Below are positions 1-11,963 of a stretch of DNA of 64,000 nucleotides, piece after piece. This DNA is from Homalodisca vitripennis (taxonomy: Eukaryota; Arthropoda; Insecta; Hemiptera; Cicadellidae). Location: contig NC_060211.1 in the NCBI RefSeq assembly GCF_021130785.1, forward strand, positions 28,257,001 to 28,321,000, read 5' to 3'. How positions within the stretch are numbered: position 1 is the stretch's first letter; the number at the start of each line of letters is the position of its first letter. The position numbers were made by a program, and so were the translations under genes. The notes under the pieces are model-generated. The model did no database searches and was not told the DNA's origin. It was given only the letters and a program-made list of their open reading frames with translations.

Positions 1-1042
1 GATTTGTTAATTATAAGACAGTTAATTCACTCTTACACTGTAATAAAATAAGGATCAGACACGAAATGGCTGTAGACAAAAGTACTTTATTCTTATTTAT
101 TCTAAATACCTTAGATGAGAATTGAATCTTTTAAAGTAAAGTAAGTGCAATTATAAACATAGTTACTTGGCTAGCGAACGGTATATATTTCCTTCAACAT
201 GGGTATGCCTTTAAACTCCGACACAGGAGTCCTAGATCTAAAACCTCTCGAAAAAGATAATCGGGTCTGCAATAAATGTAGAAATATTTCCTAACACTCG
301 TATCTCTGAAGTCAATTGTGATACTATACCATTCATATATTTAACACCATCTTGGCACCTTACAGTCTGTAGGTAATGATCGCAGTTACGTGATCATTGT
401 CTTTATCTAGATGACGAATAGTTCCTCAAATTCACACTGGCTATAAGACAAGGTTACTTGATAAGGTCTGAATTCTGAGCCTTACACCTTATCGCAGTCC
501 CTCTTCCTAGAAGCTCTAGATCCTGCAACAGTGGAGTAATCAGCTCTATCGTCCCTATTGTCAGTTATGGAGATTGAAAGAAGTTCCTATTTATAGACCC
601 AATCTTGTCTTTTTGTACCGGCCGGCTCTGAACAAGCTCATAGCTCAAGTACAACAGCAGGTTGTAATCTTCTTATGTGAATGTATGGTTTTTATATGGG
701 TTGAATGTATGGAATCCCTTTCCCCAGGATGTATGATTTACGCAAAGACCCGTGTGTGGATTAGGAGCCTTCATATCCTCTAGTTGTGATATCTGTTTCC
801 ATCAGTCCTACAGGCTTAGAACTATTTTTCATTTCAAAATAATATTATATTCCAGAATAATTCATATTATAATGTCTCTACTTGGAGGTGAGACGTTCCT
901 TACACTATCATTTAAAAAACAACAAATTACACAAAAATAGAACCCTCCTCTTTCTATAGGAAAGTACCCATAATTTTCAAGAATCGGGCGTGTTACAACG
1001 AGGCTTTCTTGCCTCTCTTCTATTTCTCTAAGGTCTGAATTG
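1..1042. other. No gene recognised
   Basis: I see no supportable gene. A 12-base phrase, AAGGTCTGAATT, occurs at 462-473 and 1,030-1,041 and again at 1,535-1,546, so this stretch may belong to the same old transposon as the repeat that follows. Short open frames here have no recognisable product. Confidence 0.5.
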
Positions 1043-1530
1043 AACCCAGCAGGGATCATTTCTGGCTGTTTTATACCTCCCAGTTAAACCTACCCCTGGG
1101 CACAGTAAAAACCTACGTGTCACTTAAATAAGGGCAACCTTATGGACGTCCAGGAGCGGCACATCACAAACCGCAAATTTCATGATTCTAGGGTGCAAGG
1201 GTAATTAGATAGGCCTAGTCTACTGCAGGAAATGACTGTTGGAGTTGGTGGGATTCGTTCCCTAAGTATCAGAGGTTCTTGCTAGTCTCAACAAGGGTGT
1301 ACCACTCCTGCCTGCTTTGACTGGAGAGGCTGGTTCAGAGTTGGCCTCCCCTTCTTCCAGGGAACATGACTTTGAGGTTAGTGCCCTAATTTTTCCTCAT
1401 GGATCTCTCGATAGGAGGCGGCCCCTACTCCCTAACTTTGCCCATCCAGAGTACCCTGTCACTCCGGAAGCAGCGCTAAGATCCTTATACGACTAAGTGC
1501 AATTTCTGAACTTCTGGTCGTAAGAGAACG
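1043..1530. repeat. Dispersed repeat family A, copy 1
   Basis: About 480 bases that match 40,735-41,220 in the same orientation at roughly 85 percent identity by eye. Shared landmarks include a block reading GGTCCAGGAGCGGCACATC in copy 2 (with one difference here), a CTGCCTGCTTTGACTGGAGA block and a GATAGGAGGCGGCC block. It is GC-richer than its surroundings. It could be the 3' untranslated part of a non-LTR retrotransposon or a long SINE. I see no tRNA-like head and no open frame longer than about 45 codons conserved in both copies, so the class is unresolved. Confidence 0.75.
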
Positions 1531-1546
1531 AAAAAAGGTCTGAATT

Positions 1547-3006
1547 GCCTTGAGGGCGACTCGTCACCCTATATCCTTATGCCATCCCTTTACAACAGGC
1601 CCTTAGACTAGTGGCGCTTAAGAGCACCATGATACTGTTTGTAATCATGATGAGATTTACCTGAGAAGTACGGTAAGCATCCCTATTATTAATTATGTCC
1701 ATGAAACAAAATCCATGAACCACATTTTATCCCATATTATCGGTCCATTAGCTTTTTTTCGTCTTATTAAAACCTTATTGTATTCTAAATTACACAATAC
1801 ACCTATTAAACACATGCTGTAAAGATTTCTACGTGGCATTTATGAGTAACACTTTTTTTAATATAGTAATTTAGCTGAAATATGTTTTTCATACAGGCAA
1901 ATTGATTAATAGTACCATATTTTTGAGTTTAAAAATATTTTCCTACTATTTATAATTGTTTTATATTTTGTATAAAACCCATTAAAGTTTGTACAGTTCG
2001 TAAAAAATATTTTCCCCGGTAAATATGGGTGTAATGGCATTTGGAAATATCCTTTGAAGTTTCTATCTAGTGTTTGGTATACAACAAGTTATTTTGCGCT
2101 ATTTTGGCAACGTGAAAGGCATAGTAATATAATTTAAACTTTGGGGTATGTGATAAATGAAAAAAATTGGTACACTCTAGACTTTTAGCTTGGTTTTACA
2201 GAAACCTGAAGCTCAATATTTGACTATTTTAGTACAGTTTTCATTTTTAAGGTCAAATTATTTTAGAGTAGAAGAGGTCATAAGTACCAATTTGTGACTT
2301 GACTCGAGAAGGTTTTGAAGGAGTATTATTTTACCGCAGTCCTTCAAATTTATGCAGAATTTTGACTAGTTTTAAGAGTAGCTCATTAATAATTGTAGTG
2401 TATACTTTATTTATTTAAAAGTGAATTTATTTTACCTAAAAGGTCACCAACCCAACCGTATGAATGTAATAGCTCAAATGTCAAATTACTCAACAGGTAC
2501 GTCTGGAATGGAACTTATTCAATTTTCTAAGCCACGCCTGCATACATTTAGAGTTGCCTTACTACAAATATTCTTTCTTTGATATTATTTGTAAAGAACG
2601 AATAATTGTATAACAACTGTTGATTCTTCAATTTATTGATTTCTATGTTTAGTTGAATTTTTATGGAAATATTATAGAATTAATACATTACATCACAAAT
2701 GAGAATCATTTTGTTAAAAATTAACAATGTTTGATCTTATAGAAAAGATACCAAAAGTTTGGACGTTTACCATCGTTATTTATTAAAACCTGCAAAGTAT
2801 TAAAATATTAAATTTTCAAAGCATTTATATTACAAATTGTGCCAACCTAGGTTTCTCTATGGGTTTTCTATGAATGTTAGATAAAGATTGCAAGAAAGCT
2901 AATATTAGAGTTTCAACACTGAATTGGCTGCATACGAGTTTCTCAAGTGGTGTAAAGGAGAAAATTTATGTACGAGTACGTATTCAGAAAGCTCGTTGTA
3001 CAACTT
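1547..3006. other. AT-rich stretch, nothing recognised
   Basis: No conserved open frame, RNA gene or clear repeat was seen in this interval. Confidence 0.4.
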
Positions 3007-3226
3007 GACGACACAGTAGCTCGCAGAAGAGTAGCAGCGTGACTAGAACAGTTCTACACTTTCACAACAGAATTATTGTAAAGAAGAGAACTGTGAAATG
3101 TGAATATCGGTGACGACACCGTCGCTCGCATAAGAGTAGCAGTGTGACTAGAACAGTTCTACACATTCACAACAGAATTATTGTAAAGAAGAGAACTGTG
3201 AAATGTGAATATCGGTGACGACAGTG
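3007..3226. repeat. 105-bp tandem duplication
   Basis: Two near-identical units, 3,007-3,111 and 3,112-3,216, followed by the first ten bases of a third. Each unit holds the palindromic ten-mer GAACAGTTCT and, further on, the related AGAACTGTGAA, so each could fold back. Only a handful of differences separate the units, so the duplication looks recent. Confidence 0.9.
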
Positions 3227-3229
3227 TCA

Positions 3230-4125
3230 AGAAGCCGGGGGATTAGAATCCTTACAGCAAATTACACAATATTGTTAACCAGATTGTGAACTACACGGAC
3301 GAGTGGGTGGTTATAATGCATGCAATGACAGCATGTCTTACTTACTTCTCCTTTCAACTTCGCTATTGTCGCGTCATGTCAGAGGGTAACACAGTCATGG
3401 ATTCTTACAGTCATTTAGCGTTTATAAAATACACGCGAAAAAAAAAAAACATTTCGAAGACGGCTATCTGCTCTCTTGTTCAGGCATGAAATCCTGCAAT
3501 ATAAAACAAAGTTGCTTACAATTTTCACATTCTCCAAAACGCGCAGTATTAGAGAAAATATTCATGTAGTGCAATTTTATAGTATTTACAATATCCTGAG
3601 ATGGAAAATGGATGTAATTAACATGTACGTCGTGCAGTTTGTGGAATTCTATATAATTTATGACACAACGAGTTTTTAATCGTGATAATCACAAAAAGAT
3701 GTAATTATATATTAATAAGTAGGTGTAGGAGTTATTAATTTGGTATGAAGTATAATTAAAAATATTATTTCCCCGAAATAGTCCTACATGATTAATCAGA
3801 ATGAAACCACTTATGACTTTATTTGAAATACGTACACATACGTAAAGAATGTTAAAATATAGGATTAAATTAATGAATAGAAATGTTTTGTTATAGAACT
3901 CTTGATATGGACTTGACGGAACAATTTATTATTAGATTGACAAATTTTTCCTTCCTTTGATCCTTTGAAAAACCAAGCAAGACACTGTGGCTCACCGGAT
4001 GATAGGTAGAGCTAGATTTCAGTTTAGTTCATAAGAATGATACATTGAACCTTACAGGCATTGAACCACTAGGTGCCAGAAAGTTTGGTAGTTATAAATT
4101 AAATAATAAGCTACGTATTTGGCAA
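3230..4125. other. AT-rich stretch, nothing recognised
   Basis: Short open frames near 3,286-3,680 have no recognisable product and low-complexity composition. No repeat partner was seen elsewhere in the window. Confidence 0.4.
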
Positions 4126-4127
4126 AC

Positions 4128-4400
4128 AAAGACTTCTTTGTAAATTCAGCCTCTGGTAGAAACCCTTCTGGCAACTCCCGGTCTTAGGGAGTTCCCGACC
4201 TGGTGCAGCTTGAAACCTCTGGGAGCTCGTGGACTTTGTCGGCGCCCAATTTATGATAGCACCCACCATCTTGGGAGCCCTCATCCTCTCTGGGTTTCTG
4301 GCCTTTGGGAGATTCTTGACAATGGCATCTATCTGCCTTTAAAGTTCCCCGTCTCTGAAAACCTCCAGTCTCAGGCAATAGCCTCTGGCATTGTTTGGTC
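4128..4400. repeat. GC-richer block, probable old transposon fragment
   Basis: This 270-base block is clearly GC-richer than its flanks and holds several CTCTGG/CTCCC-type short repeats. Open frames on both strands are short and match no family I know. An old retrotransposon remnant is the simplest reading, but this rests on composition only. Confidence 0.3.
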
Positions 4401-4459
4401 TACAGCTTCCCTCTCATTGCTCAAATACGAAGAAAACTTATCAAGTTTCTACATTTAAT

Positions 4460-5545
4460 CCATAGAAATTTCATACCAATTTTAATTCAAATATATCTAA
4501 TGGGCAATTGTTCATAAAACGGTTTTGGTTTGAATTAATCCAATAGCAAGGTGTTCAGTGTTTGTTTGAAAAAGGTTTTTGGCCTGGGTGAGCTCCTTGG
4601 CTCCAAGTTGGATGTGGGATATTCTTGGTTATCCTGTCTTATATAAAGAGTTCATTTTTTTTGGCTAAAAGTCAAAGGAATAAAAGGCGTCTAGAGCAAT
4701 TGTTTCAGTAGTTTTGATCCTAGGGCTCAGACCTTGGTTATCACTTTCAACGTAAATTCCAATTTAATGGAAATATATCCACCCACAAGTTATCTTACTG
4801 TCCGGTAGTCCTCAACATAGTACAGTCACCGAAGCATTTTGGCTACCAAGATTATTTGGATTCGAGGTATTGTAACATTTGGACTGAAACAATGAACCTT
4901 GCTATTAGTTTGTAAAACACCCATAGACTGTTTCGAAAAGATGCGATAAGAATTGTATCCATAATCGAATGAAACAGATGTAGAGAGGGAATCAATGTTT
5001 ACATTTATAGTCGAGGAGCCGTGAGCCCCATTTGCATATTATAAGCACATAACCTGATTTTGATGAATTTGATAGGAACATTTCCCTTAATAACGATATC
5101 GATCGATCGTCAGTCACGATAGTTTTGGTGGAGGTCAAAATGTGATAGTATTAAAAGGGTTGATATATAGTTTCTGAAAAGTAGTATTTTTGTTTTCAAC
5201 GCGAAGTTTCTTTCAAGGATGAAATAAACAGTGATATACATAGTTTGTGTTTAGCCATAGTTTGATACTCTCTTTACAAAACGTTACTTTACAAAAATAT
5301 GTTTATAATTAGTAAAGCATGATCTGCAGCCTCCTTCTTTGGATAATAGCCTAAATGTTTTAAGACCTATAACTTCTTCCAATTTTAATTGTTCTACTCT
5401 CTTGATTTGATAGTTCTATCTGAAACCACTTTACGATCAGCTTTTTCACATCTAAAATAACATTGTTTGTATAAGTTTTTACTTGAAAATGTAATCATTG
5501 GCCCATAGGCAAATATTGTATTTGTTTGCATTAATTACGCTTGAA
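4460..5545. other. AT-rich stretch, nothing recognised
   Basis: No gene or repeat could be supported. A short GATCGATCGATCG-like run lies near 5,098-5,110. Confidence 0.4.
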
Positions 5546-5549
5546 ATAG

Positions 5550-5653
5550 AACTGTGAAATTGTTGAAGAGCATAAAAGAAATACGTGCCTACCTGATGAA
5601 TGGAAGCAGAATAAATAATTTAGTTGCAGAAGTTATGTACGTGCTTATGTCAA
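5550..5653 (+). CDS. Candidate internal exon, product unknown
   Basis: A 104-base segment bounded by a possible acceptor (AG at 5,548-5,549) and a strong donor, GTAAGTG, starting at 5,654. One frame is open across it and reads VKLLKSIKEIRAYLMNGSRI followed by NNLVAEVMYVLMS, a plausible amphipathic sequence. It begins on the third base of a codon and ends after the first base of a codon. An in-frame stop lies just upstream, as expected for an exon preceded by intron. The acceptor has only a weak pyrimidine tract. Open frames of this length are expected by chance in 64 kb of AT-rich DNA, so this is only a candidate. I do not recognise the protein. Confidence 0.2.
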
Positions 5654-5903
5654 GTAAGTGATGTATTAAAATTAAAGTGGTTTATGTTGCAACTTAATCA
5701 GTACAAACACTAACACGTTTTCAGCACATATAAAGGTTTTTAGCAAAAGAACCAGTTTATTTAATCTGTTATATTAAAAACATTAAATACATTGTGCTGA
5801 TGAAATAAAACCATTCTAATTCTAAGACATTCATTATAACAAACAATTATGAATGATTATTATTATTAATTATTTCATTATTTTGGTTTTTGGTGTACCA
5901 GTA

Positions 5904-6135
5904 CCTGGACTGGACTCCAAGCAGCTTTTGGGTATGTTTTAACCCTTTTCTTTCCCTTCTTTACTTCTTTCTGTTCCTTATTTATGTATGTATTAATACC
6001 TCCCCCACCTGACGAAGAGGACAGATTTCAATCCTCGAAACGTTGTGTTATACCTTTTATAAACTACAGCGATGGAACATGTCCGAAATCCTGTTATCCT
6101 TTCAAGCCCTTCATCGTCAATAACAAACTTTAAAC
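5904..6135 (+). mobile_element. Hammerhead-bearing foldback element, right half only
   Basis: This matches the central part and right terminus of the element at 25.7 kb. A central piece around CCTGGACTGGACTCCAAG leads into the right terminus. The ribozyme-like core runs from CTGACGA at 6,009-6,015, through a stem with five intact pairs, to GAAA at 6,037-6,040. The extreme end, CGTCAATAACAAACTTTAAA, recurs at 7.3 kb. The left terminus is missing, so this is a truncated copy. Confidence 0.75.
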
Positions 6136-6194
6136 ATATAATTCATTAAATATCATCAAATATATAATGAATGTATATTATTTATTATAATTAA

Positions 6195-6420
6195 TATATT
6201 AGACACACACAGGCGCGAGACGAACGAGACAGCACATGGCTATTGATAAGTATTAATTCTGTACGCCAATTCGAGGGAATGGCAGACAGTCTGTACCGGC
6301 TAGACTGACAGACGACTGCGGCTGGCGCATCACATACTACTGATTGGATAACGTACTTAAATCCACTAGTCAGTTAATCGCATCGCACAGATAGTCGTGT
6401 TTGTTTTAAAATAAGTAAAA
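6195..6420. promoter_or_regulatory. CpG-rich block with possible initiator
   Basis: About 225 bases with close to even base composition and around a dozen CpG pairs, in contrast to the AT-rich surroundings. TCAGTT at 6,370-6,375 fits the arthropod initiator consensus, and ATTGG lies at about 6,341. No TATA box is evident. It may be a promoter or a repeat fragment; no downstream exon has been linked to it. Confidence 0.2.
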
Positions 6421-6429
6421 CCTCTCCAA

Positions 6430-7150
6430 ATAAGAGACAGATCCTTTCTCATTCAGCCATTACTAATTCTTCAATTACTTTTCAAAATAGAGTGTAAATC
6501 TGGAATTTGATACACCTGTTCGTCAAAATATTCATCTATTAATTCTTAATCCCTGTCTAAATATAAACTTTGATGAGTTCATAATTTTTTCTCAGAGTTT
6601 TAAATAGTTATTTATTTTGAATTTTGAGAAATGAGAAACGTTAATGGTGATATAAAATATGCTATGTTCTTATTTAGTTTTGCTAAGTCCAAGGATGTCT
6701 AGATATTTTCCTAGACAGAATATTTAAGTTATAGTTTTTAAAAGAAAATAGCCTTAAAGTAAGGCTATTAACAAATTTGAAGAAATGTTGAATCTGAAAG
6801 CAATTTTATTTAAGTAGGAAATGTATTTCAAGTGTGATTTTAATACTGATTTAATAATTTTATGTTTATGTAACTCATGCTAAACAATGATTATGATAAC
6901 TTTTGCATATTTAAGGATTAGCAAGGAGTAAATTTAAAAAAATCCATATAAAATACGATAAAAAGTTGAATCCCCTAAAAATCTTACATTATAAAACTTT
7001 TCTAGCTATAAGTAAATGTAGCTACACATATCAGTTAAATTTTCATTTCACTTAAAGGTTTTTACAACAGCTACTTAGTTTTTGTCTGTTGATTAATTTA
7101 AAAAATCATTAATTTATTTGCAAACAGTATGATTCAACTTACATTACTAC
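6430..7150. other. AT-rich stretch, nothing recognised
   Basis: No gene, RNA or repeat partner was seen. Confidence 0.4.
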
Positions 7151-7159
7151 CTTATAGTA

Positions 7160-7330
7160 ATAACAGGAGTTTGAACATTTGCAATCGTTATGTTTAAAAA
7201 AGTTATAACTCAACGTTTCGAGGATTGGAATGTACCCTCTTCTAAAGCTACCCTTGCTAAAGCTAGTGTTAGTATCCCACTTTCATCTGTGTTGGTGTGA
7301 TTGTGATCGTCAATAACAAACTTTAAACAA
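7160..7330 (+). mobile_element. Hammerhead-bearing foldback element, internally deleted copy
   Basis: The left terminus (7,160-7,240) is followed by a short central piece, AGTATCCCACT and TGTTGGTGTGA, that matches the 25.7-kb copy. The sequence then jumps straight to the extreme right end, CGTCAATAACAAACTTTAAA. On the minus strand GAAA and the stem II pairing survive (7,216-7,239), but the CTGACGA part is destroyed. The ribozyme fold is therefore broken in this copy. Confidence 0.65.
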
Positions 7331-7539
7331 AGAACTTATAGAAATGCTAGGCTACTATCATCTTTATAAGGCATGGATTATAAGATGTGAAGACTATAAT
7401 TTACGAGTGTTCCAGTTCAAATCGCCGTGAAAAAAATGACGCAATTGAAATCTAGAGGTATTTTAGCCTCGGTACGAGATCTATATTCAGCAATTAGCAG
7501 TTCCAACGAATGTTTTGGAATATGATTGTTATAGCATTG

Positions 7540-7720
7540 AAATTATTGGCTGAGCGTTAGCGAAGCCTATTATTCGCGGGACTAAAAAACAGTTTAAAAA
7601 ATAATTTGCGTTTGTCTCTATGATATCTCGAAAACAAACTGACTGAAATTTTGAATAAAAATTGAAAAAATTCCAAAAAAATGATTCCGAAAATATTACT
7701 TTGTCAAGCAAACAATAAAT
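7540..7720 (-). repeat. Dispersed repeat family G, partial copy
   Basis: It shares GGCTGAGCGTTAGC and AGCGAAGCCTAT with the copies at 24.0, 31.7 and 55.0 kb, followed by a degenerate ATATCTCGAAAACAAACTGA stretch seen in related copies. It is a partial member of a short interspersed family of unknown class. Confidence 0.45.
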
Positions 7721-7729
7721 AGATGATAA

Positions 7730-9060
7730 GCGGACAAAGTAATTGTTGTGAAAGGGGAAATGGGGCGTTGAAATAACAAAATACGTCCCACATATACACT
7801 TCCGCTAATGTTTGCATAATGCAGTTGTAACAACAACTTAGCTCATGAGGATGAACAGTTTTGCATTATACGCTGAAATTTCATTTCGTCAATTATGCCT
7901 CACTCATAGGAATAAAAGTTAGTATTTATTTATACGTTTATTATCTTAAATTTAAGTAATACTGCATATCTTAGAATTATTTATAATAAGTAAATTATAC
8001 AAAATACACTTAATTTATTATCTTAATACAATGGCAACGAAAAATGAGAATTGAACAGTATTAAATTGTCAGTAACTTATATTAATAGCAATTAGCAACT
8101 GTAAAGGTAGTCCAGGGCCAAGAGACAATTTCTATCGTATAAGCACACAACCTTTAAATCTATAGAATTTGGCCTAAGGAAGGAATCGATCTGCGCTAGT
8201 TTTGGCAGACGATCGCAATTAAAGGTTATCGAAAGGTACGTGGAAAGATTATACTTTCTCAGATAATATTTTTTTATAGCTTGTCCCATTTAAAAACAAC
8301 CGTCAGAGATATAAATATATGTTAAATTACCATTAGCTAACCATATACACACCCTTAAAGTAGAGGATTTATAAGTGTCTTTATCTAATTATCTGACGAG
8401 ATATAATTATTATTTATTTGTTTGACGGATGGTTTCAAGTTTACCAAGTTATGAAAAATATAATTTAAAGAATATCGTATTATATTTTAACCCTTTTGTT
8501 ACCATAACATTCAACCTTATTTTAAACCAAGATCGATTCTCTTATTGATCTAAAGGACATTAATATTTAGTTTTTATTCAGTAATTATCGGCTTGTGGAA
8601 TGTAAACATAAACCGTTTGGAACTGTATAGACAACTCTAATTCAATTTATCTTCTGACAACAGGAAAGATAAACGAATTACAACAAGAATTCTATTTGAT
8701 AATTATATCAGGAAGTGTACTAACAAGTAACAGGTCGATATCACTATACAGCTGGAAATATGATAAGGCTTGTACGTGAATAATTGAACAAGAACATTCT
8801 ATTGAAAAGATAGCAATACATGTATGAATGACAGCTGTTATACATTGCTGGTAGAAATGACATACGATGGTGACAGCTTGTTAACAGAACGCTTGAGGAT
8901 ATTTACTTTCTCACTGCTCAGATTCACATGTCAAATTCTAATAATAGATTCTTAACTATCGCAATAAATATGCAGAATTACACTACCACATATTATGCGT
9001 CAAAATGTTGGTACAATGGTTTACACAGTGCAGCAGAATAATTCCTAGCAGAACGTTCAC
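7730..9060. other. AT-rich stretch, nothing recognised
   Basis: No supportable gene or repeat. The short open frame near 8,092-8,289 has no recognisable content. Confidence 0.4.
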
Positions 9061-9066
9061 TTTCCA

Positions 9067-9371
9067 GTTTCTATTGATAGTGTTTGAAACTCTTGCGATC
9101 GCTTTCTTATATGTTAGAACATGTAAAACACAACGTTTCGAGTATTGAGATCTACCCTCTTCGTCAGGTGAATTAGTAATTAGTGCATTAAATAAGAAGG
9201 AAAAAGGAAGTGAAAGAAAATACATTCTTTTTAGTTCGTATATAATAAACTAATTACTAATTCACCTGACAAAGAGGATAGATTTCAATCCTCGAAATGT
9301 TGGGTCATACATTTTCCAACATGTAACTTAGCGATCGCAAGAGCTTCAAAAACTATAAATAGAAATTACAA
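9067..9371. mobile_element. Hammerhead-bearing foldback element, subfamily with different outer ends
   Basis: A nearly symmetric hairpin of about 305 bases. The outer arms carry GCGATCGC and AGTGTTTGAAACTCTTGCGA and their complements. The inner arms carry the ribozyme-like core on the minus strand at 9,136-9,167 and on the plus strand at 9,266-9,297. The plus-strand core has CTGACAA in place of CTGACGA, so the conserved G8 is lost. The minus-strand core keeps CTGACGA and GAAA but has one stem II mismatch. The outer ends differ from the 20- and 25.7-kb copies, while the ribozyme segment is shared. Confidence 0.8.
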
Positions 9372-9787
9372 GTAAACGTGAACAGAACAATATGAACCAC
9401 TCTGATATATGTTCTTTCGCTTCCTTTTTCTTTCTCATTTCATGAAATAATTACTGTAAATACATATTTGTATATGCGAATAAAATTTATGAATAATGGG
9501 TGACTCTTTAGTGTACGCTGACTTTTAAAAGTGCTCAACATTAAAATAAAAACCTAATATTAATATACAGTAAAAAACAATTATATATCTTCCTCAAAAC
9601 TGATAACTAAACTGCATAAATTATAAAAACCTATATACTATTTTATTGACATAATAATATGCACCATACGAGATCATATTAACATCAACATCACTGTTAT
9701 GAATATGCATAGTAACGCGTTTCGTCCCACGTAGTTATGTTTAATGCCTGGATGGATATTGTTTAACTTAATAATCAACAATGACAG

Positions 9788-9970
9788 ATGAGTGCGGTAT
9801 GGAGTGTCAACAATACGTCATCTATTGAGTATAACGGCTTGGGCAACAAGAAGTGGAAATGCTATGATTGTTTCAAACAAGAGTCTTCTTTGAGTAGCAA
9901 TAAGTCAACCTCTTCCGCCTCAACAATGATCAGGGAGATCGCCTCAACAAATCAAGTCAAAAAGTCTTAA
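9788..9970 (+). pseudogene. LINE ORF1 remnant with PHD-finger-like end
   Basis: The frame reads NGLGNKKWKCYDCFKQESS, followed by a serine-rich stretch and a lysine-rich end. A W-K-C-x-x-C ending followed by Ser-rich sequence is typical of the PHD-like zinc finger in ORF1 proteins of some insect non-LTR retrotransposons. Just upstream, in another frame, MTDECGMEC gives a matching Cys pair, so the finger appears frameshifted and shortened. The fragment is only 60 codons and ends in TAA. No pol region adjoins it. A chance open frame or a small host exon cannot be excluded. Confidence 0.4.
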
Positions 9971-9974
9971 AAGT

Positions 9975-10825
9975 TTTCTTTTGGCCTAAAATTAATTGTA
10001 AATAGGAATAAAACTAAAAAGGATACTTAATAAATCACCAATGTGGAAGAAACAAGTTTAAGAATGACTGCAAATATTATAAATAGGATTTTAAAAGAGA
10101 AAATGGTATAGTATTAAAAAAATACCATATGATACTAAATTTAAAACGCATTATGAAAGCTTATGTTTAAATATTAAATGTGACCTTAACGCACAAAACA
10201 ATAATTGCTATTAAAATTTGACCAGTGAGTGTAAGCGCGGTACGGAACAATAATGGAAAATAATAAATACATAAGTTCATGACAGTGATTTAAAATAAGA
10301 TAATTGTAGAACATAAAGAACATGTAAAAGATCCCCAACAATTAGCTTACGTAATAAATAATTACCTTATCAGCGTTAAAAACTCGAGTGCAGATATAGG
10401 ACAACTGAGGTCCTTGCCCTGAGCTTATCTAACCCCCAACTCGTTCTTCCTCCACAAACCCCTCCTCCTTCCCAGTGGGGTTTGCTAATTTTACTGCTGT
10501 GCTAGTTAAGAATATTTCTGAGTTCTACCACACATTATAAAATATAAGTTTTAACTCTGGAATATTTTCTCATTTCCTTAAAACAAGCATTACTGTCACT
10601 ATACTCGACAAAATTACAAATTGAAAATCTTTTACCAATTAGCCTTTTATCTATTTTTCAACAAAAATAGAAAAATGTATAAACAATCGAATTTTATGTT
10701 TCTGAAAAGCAACAAAATTTTAAATAAAACTAATAAAACATTAGATTTCACTACTGCAACCTCAGGAAACCACGTTTTTGTACCGGTGCAATCATATCAA
10801 CCTATCCAGCACGCTAGCAGGCATA
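9975..10825. other. Nothing recognised; one pyrimidine-rich tract
   Basis: The only notable content is a C/T-rich tract at about 10,430-10,485. No gene could be supported. Confidence 0.4.
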
Positions 10826-10829
10826 ATTC

Positions 10830-11345
10830 ACATGACAATTAAATGATGAATTGCAGTTCAGCAATAATTCAAGCATGTTCGCAGAGTTGTCAGATACGAA
10901 TAGTCTCTCATCTCCAAGAATCCTTGCACTGGAAATTCCCTGATAGTTGGTAACAAATGGAAGTGTGTCATGCAGTGTATTGAATTTATTCACATTGAAC
11001 TGGAGACCAAGCATTCGATCGAGCATTTAAGTATGCTATTAAGATTGGCATTAATTTCCGAAATTTAAACACTGAGTAAATCAAGGCTATAGGAGAAACC
11101 CAGCTGAAAATGATCTGCATACGCGCCTGCCGTATAATAATTCATGTAGTCAGACCAAACAGCTGTGTACTGAGTAAACAGATGGGCTCAAATCAGCTGC
11201 CTTGAGGGACCCCTTACTTGGACTGTATATATTTACGCTGGTCACCTACCATCATTTATCAAGATGTCTTAATCCAGACGTAATATAACTCGAGCTTGTG
11301 AATCCGATAGTTGCATTAACTTTAATAGATCCAGACTTAACTTAA
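10830..11345 (-). pseudogene. Decayed LINE reverse transcriptase fragment
   Basis: Read on the minus strand this is a degenerate non-LTR retrotransposon reverse transcriptase. GVPQGS, the conserved motif before the palm, lies at 11,196-11,213. AYADH at about 11,110-11,124 corresponds to the catalytic YADD box with the last Asp changed to His. It is followed by INANLNSIL at about 11,028-11,054, which fits the INxDLxxI helix after the active site. Several stops and at least one frameshift separate these motifs, so it encodes no working enzyme. It is probably of the Jockey/CR1 type, although the clade cannot be settled here. Both ends are truncated. Confidence 0.75.
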
Positions 11346-11389
11346 TACAGAGACAGTATTCAAGACAGCTTGGTCGAGTTCGTTAGACA

Positions 11390-11913
11390 GTTAGACAGTC
11401 TGAACTAACAAACGAGGTGGCCATTGACATTTTTGTGCAAGAGTGTTAGCCAAAATATTTTTGAATGAAGGCAAAACAATAGCACGCGTTTTAAAAACAT
11501 TTAGTAGTTTTATAATACACTTTATCCTTACACTTTTTTCGCTAACCCTTAAGGGTTCAAAACGGCATCTGTTCACATAAAAAAACATTTAGTTATTATA
11601 TATTATAAAGCAAAATTCAAAATGAGTTAATTAAAAAAAATATTTATTAAATATATATATTTAATTGTTTTTGGTATCTTCGACAGTTTCCAGAAAGCAG
11701 CTGTACAAAGTTTTGAGTAATTTATAAAATTGTAGAAAAAATAAAAAATATGTTACAACAATAAATAATTGGTAATACAATAACTGCCGTAATTTGCAAA
11801 TAGACCCTACTAAATTTGATACAGAGGCAGTGTTTCCAGATAGCTTGGATGAGTTCATAACTAGGCTTCTATGATAAATGGTTTCAGGATGGTATTTATG
11901 CAAAAATTATTTC

Positions 11914-11963
<50 letters not shown>

